DNA of 64,000 nt from Synchiropus splendidus (taxonomy: Eukaryota > Chordata > Actinopteri > Syngnathiformes > Callionymidae): assembly GCF_027744825.2 (NCBI RefSeq), contig NC_071342.1, positions 19,750,001 to 19,814,000 on the forward strand, in the 5' to 3' direction. The translations under genes were made by a program, and so were the position numbers. Below, piece after piece: positions 1-12,400 of this stretch; within the stretch, counting starts at the first letter, position 1; each line of letters opens with the position of its first letter. Below the pieces are notes generated by a model. That model was given only the letters and a program-made list of their open reading frames with translations, ran no database searches and was not told the DNA's origin.

Positions 1-230
1 ACAAAAATATTCAGCGACATGACGTTTATATTTCAGTTTGAACAACGCCGTGACAGAAACTGCACGCAGCTGGACCGGCTCACATTTCCGGGTAAACACG
101 ATGACGCGTCATACACGGAGCCGACAATTGGCTGAGAAGCCCATCATGTGGAGCCATACAGCCAATGAGATGTCAATATATAACATCTACGAGGGGGAGC
201 AAAACGTACTCTTATTGGTTTAGAAGCAAT
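1..230. promoter_or_regulatory. Promoter-like cluster: CRE palindrome, three CCAAT boxes, TATA
   Basis: A perfect 12-bp palindrome ATGACGCGTCAT (101-112) resembles an ATF/CRE site. CCAAT boxes lie at 127-131 (reverse), 162-166 (forward) and 214-218 (reverse). TATATAA is at 177-183. The spacing of about 35-50 bp between CCAAT boxes is typical of NF-Y-driven promoters. The TATA favours rightward transcription from about 210, but no convincing rightward coding exon follows. The reverse CCAAT boxes also allow a leftward gene beyond the window edge. The open reading frame at 38-223 looks incidental. Confidence 0.4.
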
Positions 231-3200
231 AATGGCGCTACTTCGAAAACTATTTTGAAAATGAAAAAAAAAAAATAGATTTATTGCCATTATTTTGCTT
301 TTTTTTTTTTTAAACATTTACCTTAGCAAAGCAACAATTCAGTGCCCAATTGCTGCTTGCTTAGAGGCGTAAGAGAAGTGTGGAACTCTTCCAATAAAGG
401 TGAGGCCTGTGTCTGACGCGTCTGGGGAAGACCGTTCACCGATATGTGTGTCATGTTCTCGGACAGATAAGCTTCCATCTATGACCGATGCTTCCCAATT
501 TACTTCACGTGCTCAGGGCGTTACATTATTATTAGGATGATTAGCATGCAAATCTTGTATAGCCGCGGGCACTGGCACTGGCATCTACCCTTATTTTGCT
601 CTTTCACTCTTCATTCCCATTAGCTTTCCTTTGCTCCCATCGTAATGCAAAGCTAACATTACACATCATTTAAGCTCTATATTGTGTATCCCACGTGAAG
701 GTAAAGAAAAAGAGAGATGGTGACCTGCAGTACCATTTTTATTACCCACTATGAAATGAATGTTCAACTTTTCTTTCTTTCTTTTTTTTTTTTTAAAGAA
801 ATTGAACAATAAATGTACAAGGATGGGAGGATATTTTATTATACTAATGGATGATGTCTGGTGATCAATTTGACTTAGGGTTTGTTTGCTTCAAACATTA
901 GTATGCCCTTCCTGTTCTTTTATTTATTTATTTTTAATCAAGAATAAACACGTTACATTGCCTGTGAATATCACAACTCACATCCTCCTCAAAGCGTGTA
1001 AAGTTTAGGGGCAATGGGATAAAAGAAAAAAAAAAGGAAATACTAGTTGTCAGCATCATACGCAACTTGTTTTCACTTAACTTGACATTTTTTCACTGAA
1101 TTCTAACCATAAAATGATTTGTTAATTATCGATTAACTGAAGAGTGTACAACTTCACCCAAAAATGCAGAATGAAGTGGTGTCCTGCTGTAAGTCCGAAC
1201 TACAGTTCTGTCCTCATTAATATTTTTTCTTTATGACATACCATTCCTCAAATCAATTTACCGTCATTCTAAACTCTGAAACACAGCATAGCTATTCACA
1301 CACAAATGCCAATAGGCTTATTCAAGGAGAAAAAAAAAACCACAATGCCACAGGGACACAGATATTCCATATGCTTTACTTAGGCGCTGATAGAGTACAT
1401 ACGTTTTCCAGTACTTGGTTGTGCTATTTGGTCCAAGGAACTGTACAGGGCAGGCACAAAATAATGTGAGAAACAAACAAGCTAAATTAAACTGTTTGTG
1501 TGTGACCACAGAAGAAAACGGAACACAAAAACGTAAAATTACGACGTGATGCTTTGAAGTCCATCAACGTTTCACATGAAGAGAAATGTGAGAGACACCT
1601 AAATACAGAAAATAAAAGACTATTATTTCCCATTTTTCATGGATACGGCCCAGATCTGAGGAAGTTACCTGCCTTTGAAATTATGGCCAGACATCCAAGC
1701 CACAACATGATAGGACCATCATCTTTTTTTAACCAAACAATTTCAAGCATGGCATCGCTAAAAGTAATAACAAAGTTGAGTTATTAACGTTCACAGGGGC
1801 CAAACTGTGCACACGTCTGTTGTAGAACTACAGACTTCCAAACTTCATACTCCTCTGGGATTAAAAGAATGTGCAATACAGCTTTATGAGATGGCAATTA
1901 AAGACACCAAAAACCTACACACTCTTGAAACTTGATCCATCATCATGGCCAAACCTGAAGACCTTCCTCTCTCCTTGACCCCCCTCTCCTCCCGATGAGA
2001 GATTTACTCAGCTGAGCTTTGCTAAATACAGTGCATATTAAACCGGCCTGATGGGGCTTATGCTATATTGGATGTCATCTCCAACGTGCAAACTCTTGAT
2101 CTCATCCTCTAAAATATGCAACCATAAACTGGTATCACTCACTCAGCATTACTCTGACTTTAATTACAAGTGTGACAAGTTAATGGGAGCTGCGGCGTCT
2201 GAAGGTAAATGAGAGTTTCAAAGTCTGCTATTACTGAACATTTGGGCCTCGCAGGTCTGACTCCTTCCTTTATTGATTACCAGACTTTGTGTTCTATTTC
2301 ACACTTGAATTAATGTGGCTCAGCTTTCCCACCATGGCCCTGTCTCCCTGGCACGCACTCCAGTTCATTATTTCCGTCATTTCTTGGTAATTTGGAGTTG
2401 GCTGTTTAAAACTTAGAGCCTCTTATTAAGTTTTGGCCATGGTGGATAAGAGGAAGAACTGTAAGAGCACAGAGATAAACTAATCATCTTAAAACCCTAA
2501 TTATTAGTATCTTACTGTGACAGACTGTTTTTTGCGAGCCAGCCAAATTGAGCCTCAAATGAGGGAAGGCATATCTGCGCAAGTGGTAATAATTTTAAGT
2601 CATCTGGATCTGGCGTGGTGTGGCAGAATTCATTAGAGCAGATTAGCAGTGTGTGTACAAAGTAAATGAGATATCTAATAGCAAACGTGGAGGTCCTTCT
2701 TAATAGGAGGGATGATGTGAAGAGGTGATTATATGCACTAAGCGCTGTAACTTCTGCTATTTAGATTCAACCACCTCCTTAACCAGCAGCTGCACAAAAC
2801 AGCTCGGTAAACTGTTGACCTGTGACCTTCGCCTGGGTTGTCACCGCAGAAAGGTGAACGGCATAAACCCCAAATCAGATTAAACTGTGTAACGCCGCTG
2901 CCGAGGCAAGCAGAATTTTCTCATTGTAAAACGAGGAAGTTAATTATGTGTGTAAGGAGAAGGTTGGGGAAAATAATAAGATTACAGAGAATAATTTGCT
3001 GATATAATTACACCAAAATTGGGTACACACAATCGTAAAATGCATGTATTGCTTGACCTGAGTTCGCCAGTGAAATAAATCCTCCTTCTATAGCCTTTGT
3101 TAATTTGTTTTTATCACCTCCAAGTGGTGTTTGTGCAGGCAGTTCAATTTGCATGTGTAATTCCACTGTGCAAATTGACAACAAGTAGATAATTCGAGGA

Positions 3201-6200
3201 AATAGGCTGGTTGCTGGCCGCTGCTATCTTCCCGAGCCTATTCATTTTGAGGAACCGCTGAGGCATGAAACTCATACATCAACTATTTCCTGACAACGCT
3301 CAGGCTTATTGTCCCCTAAAATGTCATTACAGCCATTATTTATGAAGCTAATTCATTTATTAAACCATATTTACTCTGACAGAATTTGTCACATTCTATC
3401 CATGTCCCGGGTGTCGCGTTAGAACAATGTCTTTCACAGAGGGTGTGTAAGGTTTTATTCAACTCACAGAACAGTTTGATGAATGCAAAAATGTCTGTTT
3501 TACTGACTTAATTGTCTTCGGAATAGGAGTTCTGTAGGTTTTTATGTTTCCATTCATTCTCTTACATCATTGCCACTCGCGTTACTTAGTGTGAAATCTT
3601 ATTCTAGTGCCGAATTGTGTATTAGTTGCTGCTTGGATCTCTGTGTGATTCTTTAGATCAATAGCAGAAAGTGTCTGAACATGAGAAGTGTAGGACCAGT
3701 CAACCCTTTTGAATATGAAAAAATGTATGAATGAAATCCACATTTATCTATAGTAAAAGAAAGGTTGTCAGAAACCTCTCAGAGAGCATACCACCAGTAA
3801 AAAGCTAATTTAACTTGATTTTATAAAAGCACACAATCTAGTCAATAAACTCAGAACAACCACAATCCATGAAAAATAACTACACAGCTACTGCCACACA
3901 GCAGGTGGCAGTAGCAATCCAGAACTCACCCATACAACACACAGTAGGAGTGCTTCTTTATCACAGAAAGGGAAGAATCTTTAAAGATTTGTGGATCCAG
4001 ATGATAATTCATTACACCACCAAGATTTAATTATCTGTTTGTTCATTCAAGTCTGTTGAAACCCGTTCAACTGTTTCCAAGTTATTTTGCCAGCAGAGAG
4101 ACAAACGCTGACCTCCTTGATAGCAACACAAGTTTGATCAGACTGTTTTTTTCCAGCCCTAATTTATCAGTCATTTAATCATGACAGAGATTGTTTCTTT
4201 CCTCAGTGTAATAGAGTAAAGAGTAAAATGAGATGGATTGCAGTTATTTCCAGAGCCAGATTTAACATCTTCTTTCTCAAATGAGCGAGCATTAGCGACT
4301 TTTACTGTATTTCAAGCAGACTTAAGAAGCTAAAGAGTTCCTGCCTGTTGCCTGTTGCTGCTGACTTATGGATCTGTCAGTTTAGCAGCGCACACTTCAT
4401 GACAGTGTGGATAATTTGCAATTGTGAGCCAGGAGGTAACACATAGAGGGGGGTCATAAATTTTAATGTTACATGTTCTCCCTGGATAATTCCGTCATAC
4501 TATTCTCCCCCATCTTTTTCCTCGGACTCACCTGTCACCCAAAAGCACTTATCACAGCAGTGGCGAAGAGTTGTGTTTGAACTGTTTTGCAATATTGATT
4601 TGGAGGCATGACATTTTAATTAATGCTGGCTGTTAGCTGTCATACAGGCAGCCGTCATCGTCGGTTAGAATGTGAGACAGGCGAGGTGGGGGCAGCCAAG
4701 ATAAGACGAAAACACTTAGTGTGAAAAGGCGGTAAAAAGGGATCAATGCAGAGAGTCAGAGAGACGGAGTTTAAGGTGGAAGAAAAACAGTAATATCTAT
4801 GCTCACTGTATTTGTGTCAAGCTGAATTCTCTGCTCGATAACACAAATCAGTCAGACACAGCGTGTCTCCTGCCTTCCACAGGTTGACAGGAGGAACATG
4901 CTGCTATTAGGAGTCTGCTGGCAGAGAGCGAGAGAGACGACCAGGGGGGAAATTAGGTAACTTTGTAGCACTCCATTGAACAGCAATAAGCTTTTGGGGC
5001 TTAGCGAGCATAAACACATTAAACTGATGAGATTCATCAGCACTCTTGTGTCAAATCTGTTGTTCCCACAGGCAGAGCTCAGCAGAGGCAGAGCAGAGAG
5101 GACTTAGTTGCATCTGGGACACCAAGCTGGGTCTTCATCTGGACCTCCTCTGCTCAGTGCTGTCAGGTGATCTTTAGCTCAGCCATTAAAATATCTTCTC
5201 ACACATGGATGACTTGAGTGAAGCATACACAAGCTGTGCCAAAGCAATTATGAAAACCTAAAATAATAATAATCTCACTGGAAGGGTATAACAAATTATG
5301 ATTTTTTGTTTGTTTGTTTCTACATCATTTGTCCATCTCTCACTGAAGTTACTCGAATATGTGTGAATGGAAATAATCAGTGTCAATAAAGGGCAAAATA
5401 CCAACTATTTCCAGTGATGTGGAAGTCGGCCATCTGCGTTGCATGTTAATGCATTAGGTGTGTCGCCTTTTTTTTTTTTTTTGTTACCATAGGCAGCCTG
5501 CCATGTAAAGGAAAGACGATGGTTAGTGTCAGGATTAAACCATGGGGTGGCGCTCCGTTTGCACTAAAACATAATTCTATATCACTTGTCTTGCAAATGG
5601 AGTTGGGAGCTATGCCATCCAGGAGAGACTCAAAGTGACGTTTCTCTTTGTTGAGCGCATCAGCTGATGTGGAAATGCGGGCCTGAATTGAACTCTCTTA
5701 CTTGCTTTCTATCTATATGGTGACCTGACTTGAGTGTCCGCCTTAGTTTTTTACTATGTCTTAATTATATTTTATATTACATCTAAACCACCTTGTTTCT
5801 AAGGAAGGCATGATTCATGTTCCACCTATCAGCAATGTTTCATTTAGCTTCATTTTGAGTTCCCCATGTGTCGACAGCTCGAGAACACCAGGATGCTGCC
5901 GCTGCAGGCAATGCAGTCGGACACATGGTGCTAATAGCATCAATTCCTGACCTTCATTTCAAATGTTTATCTGCATCTATCTCGCACAGACCATGAACCA
6001 CAGCACTAACAGGATTTATCAGCAAACTTGAAGCACATATATGTTTCTCCGATACCTTTGATGTTTAATTGGTCAGATTACTTAATAAAAGTTGTCTCTC
6101 TGATGGAGTGATACATTTAAATGAAAATATTTCTTCTCAAAGGTGAAATACTCGGCCTACCCCCTCAACTGGTGTGCACCATTTATCTGTTGTCTCGTCC

Positions 6201-7257
6201 TTTTCATGTCATTATTGCCACTCTCTGTCTGGATAGTTTCACTGGAGGCGACCAGATTGGCATGAAATTAGCCTGGTTTGGATCTTCCACATGGTCCAAT
6301 CAGATGAGCGCAGATGTAATCTGCGGCGTCCTGCCCTACCCGAGTGCGACCCCTCGGAATGAAATGGACTACATATTCATAGGTTCACTTACATGGTTGA
6401 TTATGAAAGCAAAGATGGAAGGTACCGCTTTTATTCTGTTTAACTCGCTTCAATTTGGCCGTGTGAAAGAGGAAGATTGAATTCTGAATATCCCAGTATC
6501 AGTGTGAGAATCAAATCCAGGAAGAAGCTGATTCTGTTTAATAACACCCACTGGTTTACTGACTATTGTTTGGTTGGTTGTTCTCATTAGCTCACTGTGT
6601 TTCAAAAATCACTGTTAAATAATGCGAAATGAAAACTAATGAATTAATTACTCGGATAGCATCTTGGTCATGAAGCTTAAATGTCATCTCAATTTACATG
6701 CAGCCCTCTGAAAACTTTCAACTCAGCTCATTGGCATTAAATGCATTCATTTCTATGGAGACCAAGAAGATCACAATTAGAGCAGACCTGGACCTGAAAT
6801 GTGTCACGGGGCCACATACGGCCCTTAGACAGTCTTTACAGAAAACTCACAAGGCCGGAGTGAAACAATAAAACTGATCATGTAGAAAATGTTTCAGACT
6901 TCTATCTACTATTTTATGAGATTTACTTTTACTTATCTTTCCCTTCAATTAGTTTTTCTTTCATTCTCCTTCAAAATTAATTCAAAGAAAATTGATAAGG
7001 CATTTTGAAATAATGTACAAATAAAAAAGAGAGGGGAAAAAGATAAGAAGACTTCATAACAATTATGTCTATTAAACTTGTGACCGTATTTACATTGTTT
7101 ACAAATTCTCCTATTCTGTCTTTGTTTTGGTTGGTTGTTGGCTCCCAGAGCTATATGATAGGCCATAGCAAATTTAATTGCCCACCCTGAATTAGAATAT
7201 TGAGTCATTTGTTGTTGAGATGGAATAAATAAAAATTACCATTGCATGAATTTATTG
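231..7257. other. Gene-free region, part looks like conserved regulatory DNA
   Basis: No reading frame here has splice sites or residues I recognise. About 2,000-3,420 and 4,100-5,050 are balanced in composition, free of simple repeats and rich in homeodomain-type ATTA/TAAT cores and E-boxes. That is how vertebrate conserved non-coding elements usually look. The 119-codon frame at 6121-6480 has no flanking gene structure. Around 6,810 is a short GGGGCCACATACGGCCC repeat fragment. Conservation itself cannot be judged from one sequence. Confidence 0.3.
3887..3915. repeat. 11-bp inverted repeat containing a CTCF-like motif
   Basis: GCTACTGCCAC (3887-3897) and GTGGCAGTAGC (3905-3915) are perfect inverted arms around a 7-bp spacer. 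The right half, ACAGCAGGTGGCAG, matches 13 of 14 positions of the CTCF core consensus. The sequence right after it (to about 3951) is similar to 48463-48511, so this is also part of a dispersed repeat. Confidence 0.6.
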
Positions 7258-7323
7258 ATGCAAGATACAGGGGTTGGACAAAATAATGGAAACACCTTAA
7301 AGCTTTTTTTTTGTATCTTGCAT
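7258..7323. mobile_element. Tc1/mariner-like terminal inverted repeat in an 11-bp palindrome
   Basis: After a TA dinucleotide, 7268-7296 reads CAGGGGTTGGACAAAATAAT and then GGAAACACC, a sequence familiar as a terminal repeat of vertebrate Tc1/mariner-type elements. ATGCAAGATAC (7258-7268) and GTATCTTGCAT (7313-7323) form perfect inverted arms around it. No matching far terminus is clear; about 7,880-7,905 is weakly similar to the expected GGTGTTTC end. No transposase frame is open, so this is a dead fragment. Confidence 0.5.
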
Positions 7324-9427
7324 GTGCCTGTAATTCCACAGTACATTTATACCAGAATCAGAATCATGTTAATAACCAGTGAGGTGAGAACCAAAGCGTT
7401 TATGGTGTCAGGTGCCAATAATCTAGAATAAAAAGTCTATATATAATAAAATAAGCAATATTATTGAGATCACCAGTTCAGTGGTTGGACCTGCAAATCT
7501 TTGGTTGGTGTCATAACAAATGATCCCCTCCTGCCTGAATATATTTGCAATTGTAGGTGCTGATATGGTTGAGTTGTCGCTCTGTGACTAAGACGTCACA
7601 CAGTCATCCCACCTGTGGATGATTTTGTGTAGATTTGTGAAGTACTTACCCCTTGATTAAGTACATAAAAAACACTTGTAATTTTTCGCATTTTGGTTGA
7701 CCCCCACTGTCCCAAAACATATTTACGTAGATTGATGTTAAATTGTTATTCTGGAGACCTGTCCAGGATGGGCATCATCTCCCACACCAAACAGCTTGTC
7801 CAGTGTAGATGACGTCAATAATGAGTATTTATGCTATTTATTTGAAATGGCTCTAATTTTAAGCATGTGTGGATGTGCAGGTGTTTCTTGTTGGGTAGGA
7901 CAGAGCAGACTGGTGGCCTTCTCTCAATGGCAATGACTATCAGTAACGGCGTGGTTGCTTGAGACTCAGCGGAGGTATTGCATGAGCATGTCATATATCA
8001 TTGGATTATCATCTGTTGCGATCTGTTGCGACTACTTTGCAGGTATAAATTTACAAATGGCATCCAAAACGCTGGAGAAGCTAGTACACACTTTGATCTC
8101 ATCCCAGTTTATCTCTCATTTAGACCATTTCCTGGATTAAGTGGTCAAAACATTTGAAAGCTAACACTTGTGCTTTTGTCAATATGATCACTATCACGTT
8201 ATGGCCACTAGATGGCGACGATGGAATGCCCTGAGTGCATGTGGTATGTATAAACTGCCATTATTAGTATGCATGCAATACCACAGACAACAGTGGAGAT
8301 TAAAACCCACCAATTGGTTTGAGGTATTTTCCACCTGTTTAAATGGAAGAAACCATCATAAAGCATGAATGAACCTCCTCCAAATTTTAGTATGGAGACA
8401 ACAGCAGCAGCTCTACTCAGGGTCTGTACCGACTGTAGTTCCCTCAAGCTTCCTAAAGTCAGATTCAGCTGTTAAAACTCCAACTCTACCACACCCAGTG
8501 TTGATCAAGCGAAATTGTCATTACCCCAATTAACACATTTCTTATTGGAATCTGCTTGCGCCCCTGCCCACACGCTGTTGTCAGGCCACAGGTAAGCTAG
8601 TTCTCCACCGTCGTCACGGCACCAGAGAGGCCAGCCTACCAATATTGGAAAAATCCCTTCCTCTTTTCAGAAAGTGAGGGAGAGAAAGTGGGAGCAGGAA
8701 TGCCTTGCCTTCCTCATTACACTGCTGTCATTTACTCTTCATCCCCCGTACTCTTTAGTGGCATTAAGACGGGATGTAAATTTGACAGTTAACGCTGTTA
8801 GAAAATGGCTAGTTCAAGAAGGGCAGGAATTAGAGATGGGCATTAGGCGCTGATAAGCTCCTTTCCTCCGCCGCGGCGGCTGCTTAACATTCATGGGAAA
8901 GTCATCATCAAACAACGTTATCACAGCTCTGTTGACGGCTGAGGAACATCATCACTATGATAATTTTTTTATAGCTGTGAGCCAAAAAAGCACCCTTTTA
9001 TTTCAGCGGTTTGTTAATGAGATAGGAGCTTGTTGGTATGGGCGAATGCAAACTTGCCACTCTCCCAGCCGCTGCCTCCTATCACACCCGACACACACAC
9101 ACACACACTGTATAATGTGGCGGATTTATTTTATGTACTCCTTTCCAAGTGCTGTGTGTACATTGCTGAAGGAGGGCCTTTATGTGTACCTTTGCAGATC
9201 AGTCGCTCAAAGAGTGGGAAACACACTTGTGTCAACAAACGCTCTTTAACAGCCCTGCGCTGGCACCTGTCACTCACCACCGACTATCTTAGATAATGTG
9301 AGGTGTCTGCTCACTAGAAAAACACCACCTCATCCCACAAATGAAAGTAAAGAAATCCATTGTTCCCCAGGACTGTTGATACACATAAAAAATTATGAAA
9401 ATTGCTGCAGAAGTTTTGAACTTAATG

Positions 9428-9429
<2 letters not shown>
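7324..9429. other. Gene-free region with a regulatory-looking block near 8.5-9.0 kb
   Basis: No supported gene. 8,505-8,960 is denser in GC than its surroundings and holds a perfect 12-bp palindrome CCGCCGCGGCGG at 8868-8879. A CTCF-like motif lies at 8205-8218. A short (AC)n run is at 9091-9108. The 118-codon frame at 8893-9249 runs through that simple repeat and looks incidental. Confidence 0.3.

Positions 9430-9494
<65 letters not shown>
9430..9494. repeat. (TA)n microsatellite, about 65 bp
   Basis: About 32 uninterrupted TA units, starting after AATGCCT and ending before CTGCTG. The open frame reading Tyr-Ile repeats across it is an artefact. Confidence 0.97.
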
Positions 9495-9495
<1 letters not shown>

Positions 9496-12400
9496 TGCTG
9501 CAACACTACCGAATCTGACAAGCTAGTTCCTTACACAATTATTTAGTTCCAAATGACAAATGTAATTTTATCTAATATAAAAAGGTATTAGATTCAACTA
9601 GGTAAACAGTTACCTGTTTCATTTACATAATAAAAAAAAACCCAAAAAGAATACAAAGCTATGGACATGTTTCAATTGCCTGCAAGTGCCATACAAAACA
9701 TGGTGTGTTTTGTTGCTTCCACCTTTATTTCAGGGCTTTATGGCCTTTATGTCAGCATTCATTGTCCAAGTCCAAGCAAGTCAGTGAGAATCAGGCATGG
9801 CGGGAGCAGACTGGTGAAAGACCATATGGAGACCATTATAGCAGTCCATCCCAGGATATAGAAACACTCAGATTACACATGTAAAACCACAATTTAATGT
9901 ATTGTCTCAGACTTGTAGAGAAACCAAGCAAACCTGTTTCAACCTTTCTTGGCTTGTCAGAATAGTAGATATTGTTTTTTTGCATTTTCTCATTTCTTTT
10001 TTGACGAACTTTACAGCAGTTTTAACAGCCAACTATTTTGGCGGTTTCTTGTTCTGTGCCATCAGTGGACTAATTCTGGGATCTGCTAAGCAGCTTTCTT
10101 GTGGATAGAGATGCAGACTGTGGGCTGCAGATACCCCAAATCTGATTTCAGCTTTATCACTGTTTGTAGTGTGGGTGGAGAGATTTCCATCGTCGAAAAT
10201 CTTTACCGGGGGAAACGACGAATCGTCTCTAACTTGTTCTAATTAGTTCTAAAACTTTTTGTTTGTGCTACATTACTGAAACTGATTTGACCTCTAATGT
10301 GTGTCACATTGTTTCGATACTGAGTCATTTTTGATAGCTACACTGTAGACTGGACACAGGACCTGCCACTGTTCAAGCAAGGAAACATGTAATTTAAACG
10401 TTTCCATGAATTGGAAGGAGGTGGAGGGCAAGCTATAGTGAAGAACAATGGAAGTCTGTAGAGCAAGGCACAGTATTAGTGTGAGAATGAGAGGGAGGCA
10501 AGTATGAGTTCAAGTATATGGGGGTCAATCATCCAGCATAAGGGACATAGATTCAGAGAGGCTAAGAGGAGAATGCAGGCGGGGGGATCAGTGGGAGACG
10601 GTCGTGAGAAGCAGCAAGAGTGACAGGAGTCAGAGTTGCAGCAAGCAGAGTTGACGATTGTGAGATGGTCATTGGCGGTGACTAGAAAGGTCAGAAATTG
10701 TGGGTTTAGGTCATGTGGAGGATTTCGGAGACAGAGGAGACGCCGCGTTGGACCAAGAATGTTGGATGGAGAGGAAGACTACCAGTGAGGTTTGCAGATG
10801 TGGTGAATTAAGACATGAAGAACACTGGTTTGACTGGCAGATGATCAAGATATGTTCAGTTGAAGAGGCTGACTTGAAGAGGAAGGATGAGAAATGTAAA
10901 AGCAGACGAGCAGACGAAGCTTTACCTGGGGAGGCTCAGACCCAGTAGCAAATCTCCATCCGTCATTACATTACTTTTTATTTTCCTTTTGAGTGATAAA
11001 ACAGCCAGCATTCCTTTGTATATATTCCTTTATTACCAACAATAGGTATTTGTCAAGAGCATCTCAATGTTAGTGGCAACGCTATTCATTCAGGTGCTTC
11101 TCTACACGATCCAGAGAAGCGGTTGCTAATTATGATGGCAGACCAAGAAGTCAGAATTTTACTCGACAGTGAATCATCGCTGCTAAAGACTTCCACCACG
11201 TCCGTTACGATTCTCAGCTTTCATGTAGATCTAAGCAGCTTTTTCTCTGTGTGAGTCACAATTCAAAATAATTTTCGCATAGCATCTCAGTTTGTTTGTG
11301 CACAGCTAATGAAGGTATTTAATGACAGAGAGGCAGTCGTCAAGCAAAATTCTAAGTCTTGGGCTGTTTTCCTCCTTCAAGCAGATAAACAGCTTATCCA
11401 CGTGGCACAGGTTGGACTAGTGGTGCGTCAGTAGCGGCCTTCTGTGGGATTCCACTGCTTTAGGGGCGTTTCAATTATTCTCAATAACGTAATCCCTCAG
11501 TGATTGATAAGAGAATTGACAGAACGGCAGTGCAGCATCATGTAAGTCCGCTTGTTGTACAAGTTGGGACTTGTTTGGTTCCTAAGAAATGTGAATACAA
11601 TGCAAATGAATTGCAGATGTGCCGCAATCCCTTCGGATCCACAGTAATTCTGTCTTTTGAGTCGACTCCAAGGCATTATCTCCACTTTGTAGTGGTCTCC
11701 GAGCTCTTTGTTACGTTGGTTGAATAGTAGTTGCTGCTGAAGCTGCCATTGTGACGGATGTTGTCATTTGTTGCAGAAATGGGTTGAAGGGTGTTGTGTA
11801 TCTAAGCCGTGTATGTTGACAGTGTAGCACCATTTCAAGAGTAATTTTCAATTATATGTGCGTAATGATCATGAAACTCACTTACATTTACTAGAAGTTT
11901 TTTTTTCTATATATGGATCAGACTTTGCTTTTGAAGAAACTCCATGTGTTCAGTGTGTTTTGTCAAGTTCTTTTTTATTTTTTTACCAAACACATGGAGT
12001 CATCTTCACCTCCAGACAACATCTTCACCGCAAACAACTTGTTTTGTGACAGGCTCTAAAGATTGTCAGTTTATAGAATATAACTAAGATATTTTGGTGG
12101 ACCTTCATCAACACAAGAAAATAGCAACAGTTGAACCGTTCCTTTGAGTGGTGAGATAAGTGGAGAGGTGGACAGACTCGTCACCTCCAGGGCAGAAGCT
12201 GCATTTTAGCAACACAGTACGGGACACGTACATTTACTCCCAAAAAACCACTATCGCTCAAGTCACGTCACTCAACATAGTTGCACCTCACACAGACACA
12301 AGAACACAACACATACAGTCTTCATTTACCCACACTACTCTCATAAGAAACAATCAATGATCAAATTTTTATGAGTCAGTTACAGAGCTACGTCTAAACG

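Noticed and set aside
6121..6480. 119-codon plus-strand frame
   Set aside because: No splice context, homologue or promoter; consistent with chance.
8893..9249. 118-codon plus-strand frame
   Set aside because: Runs through an AC repeat (HTHTHT) and has no recognisable domain.
9298..9546. Frame encoding a long Tyr-Ile repeat
   Set aside because: Pure translation of the (TA)n microsatellite.
10700..10948. 82-codon acidic/basic frame
   Set aside because: Lies in a purine-rich, repeat-like stretch. A reverse-transcriptase tail was considered but not convincing.
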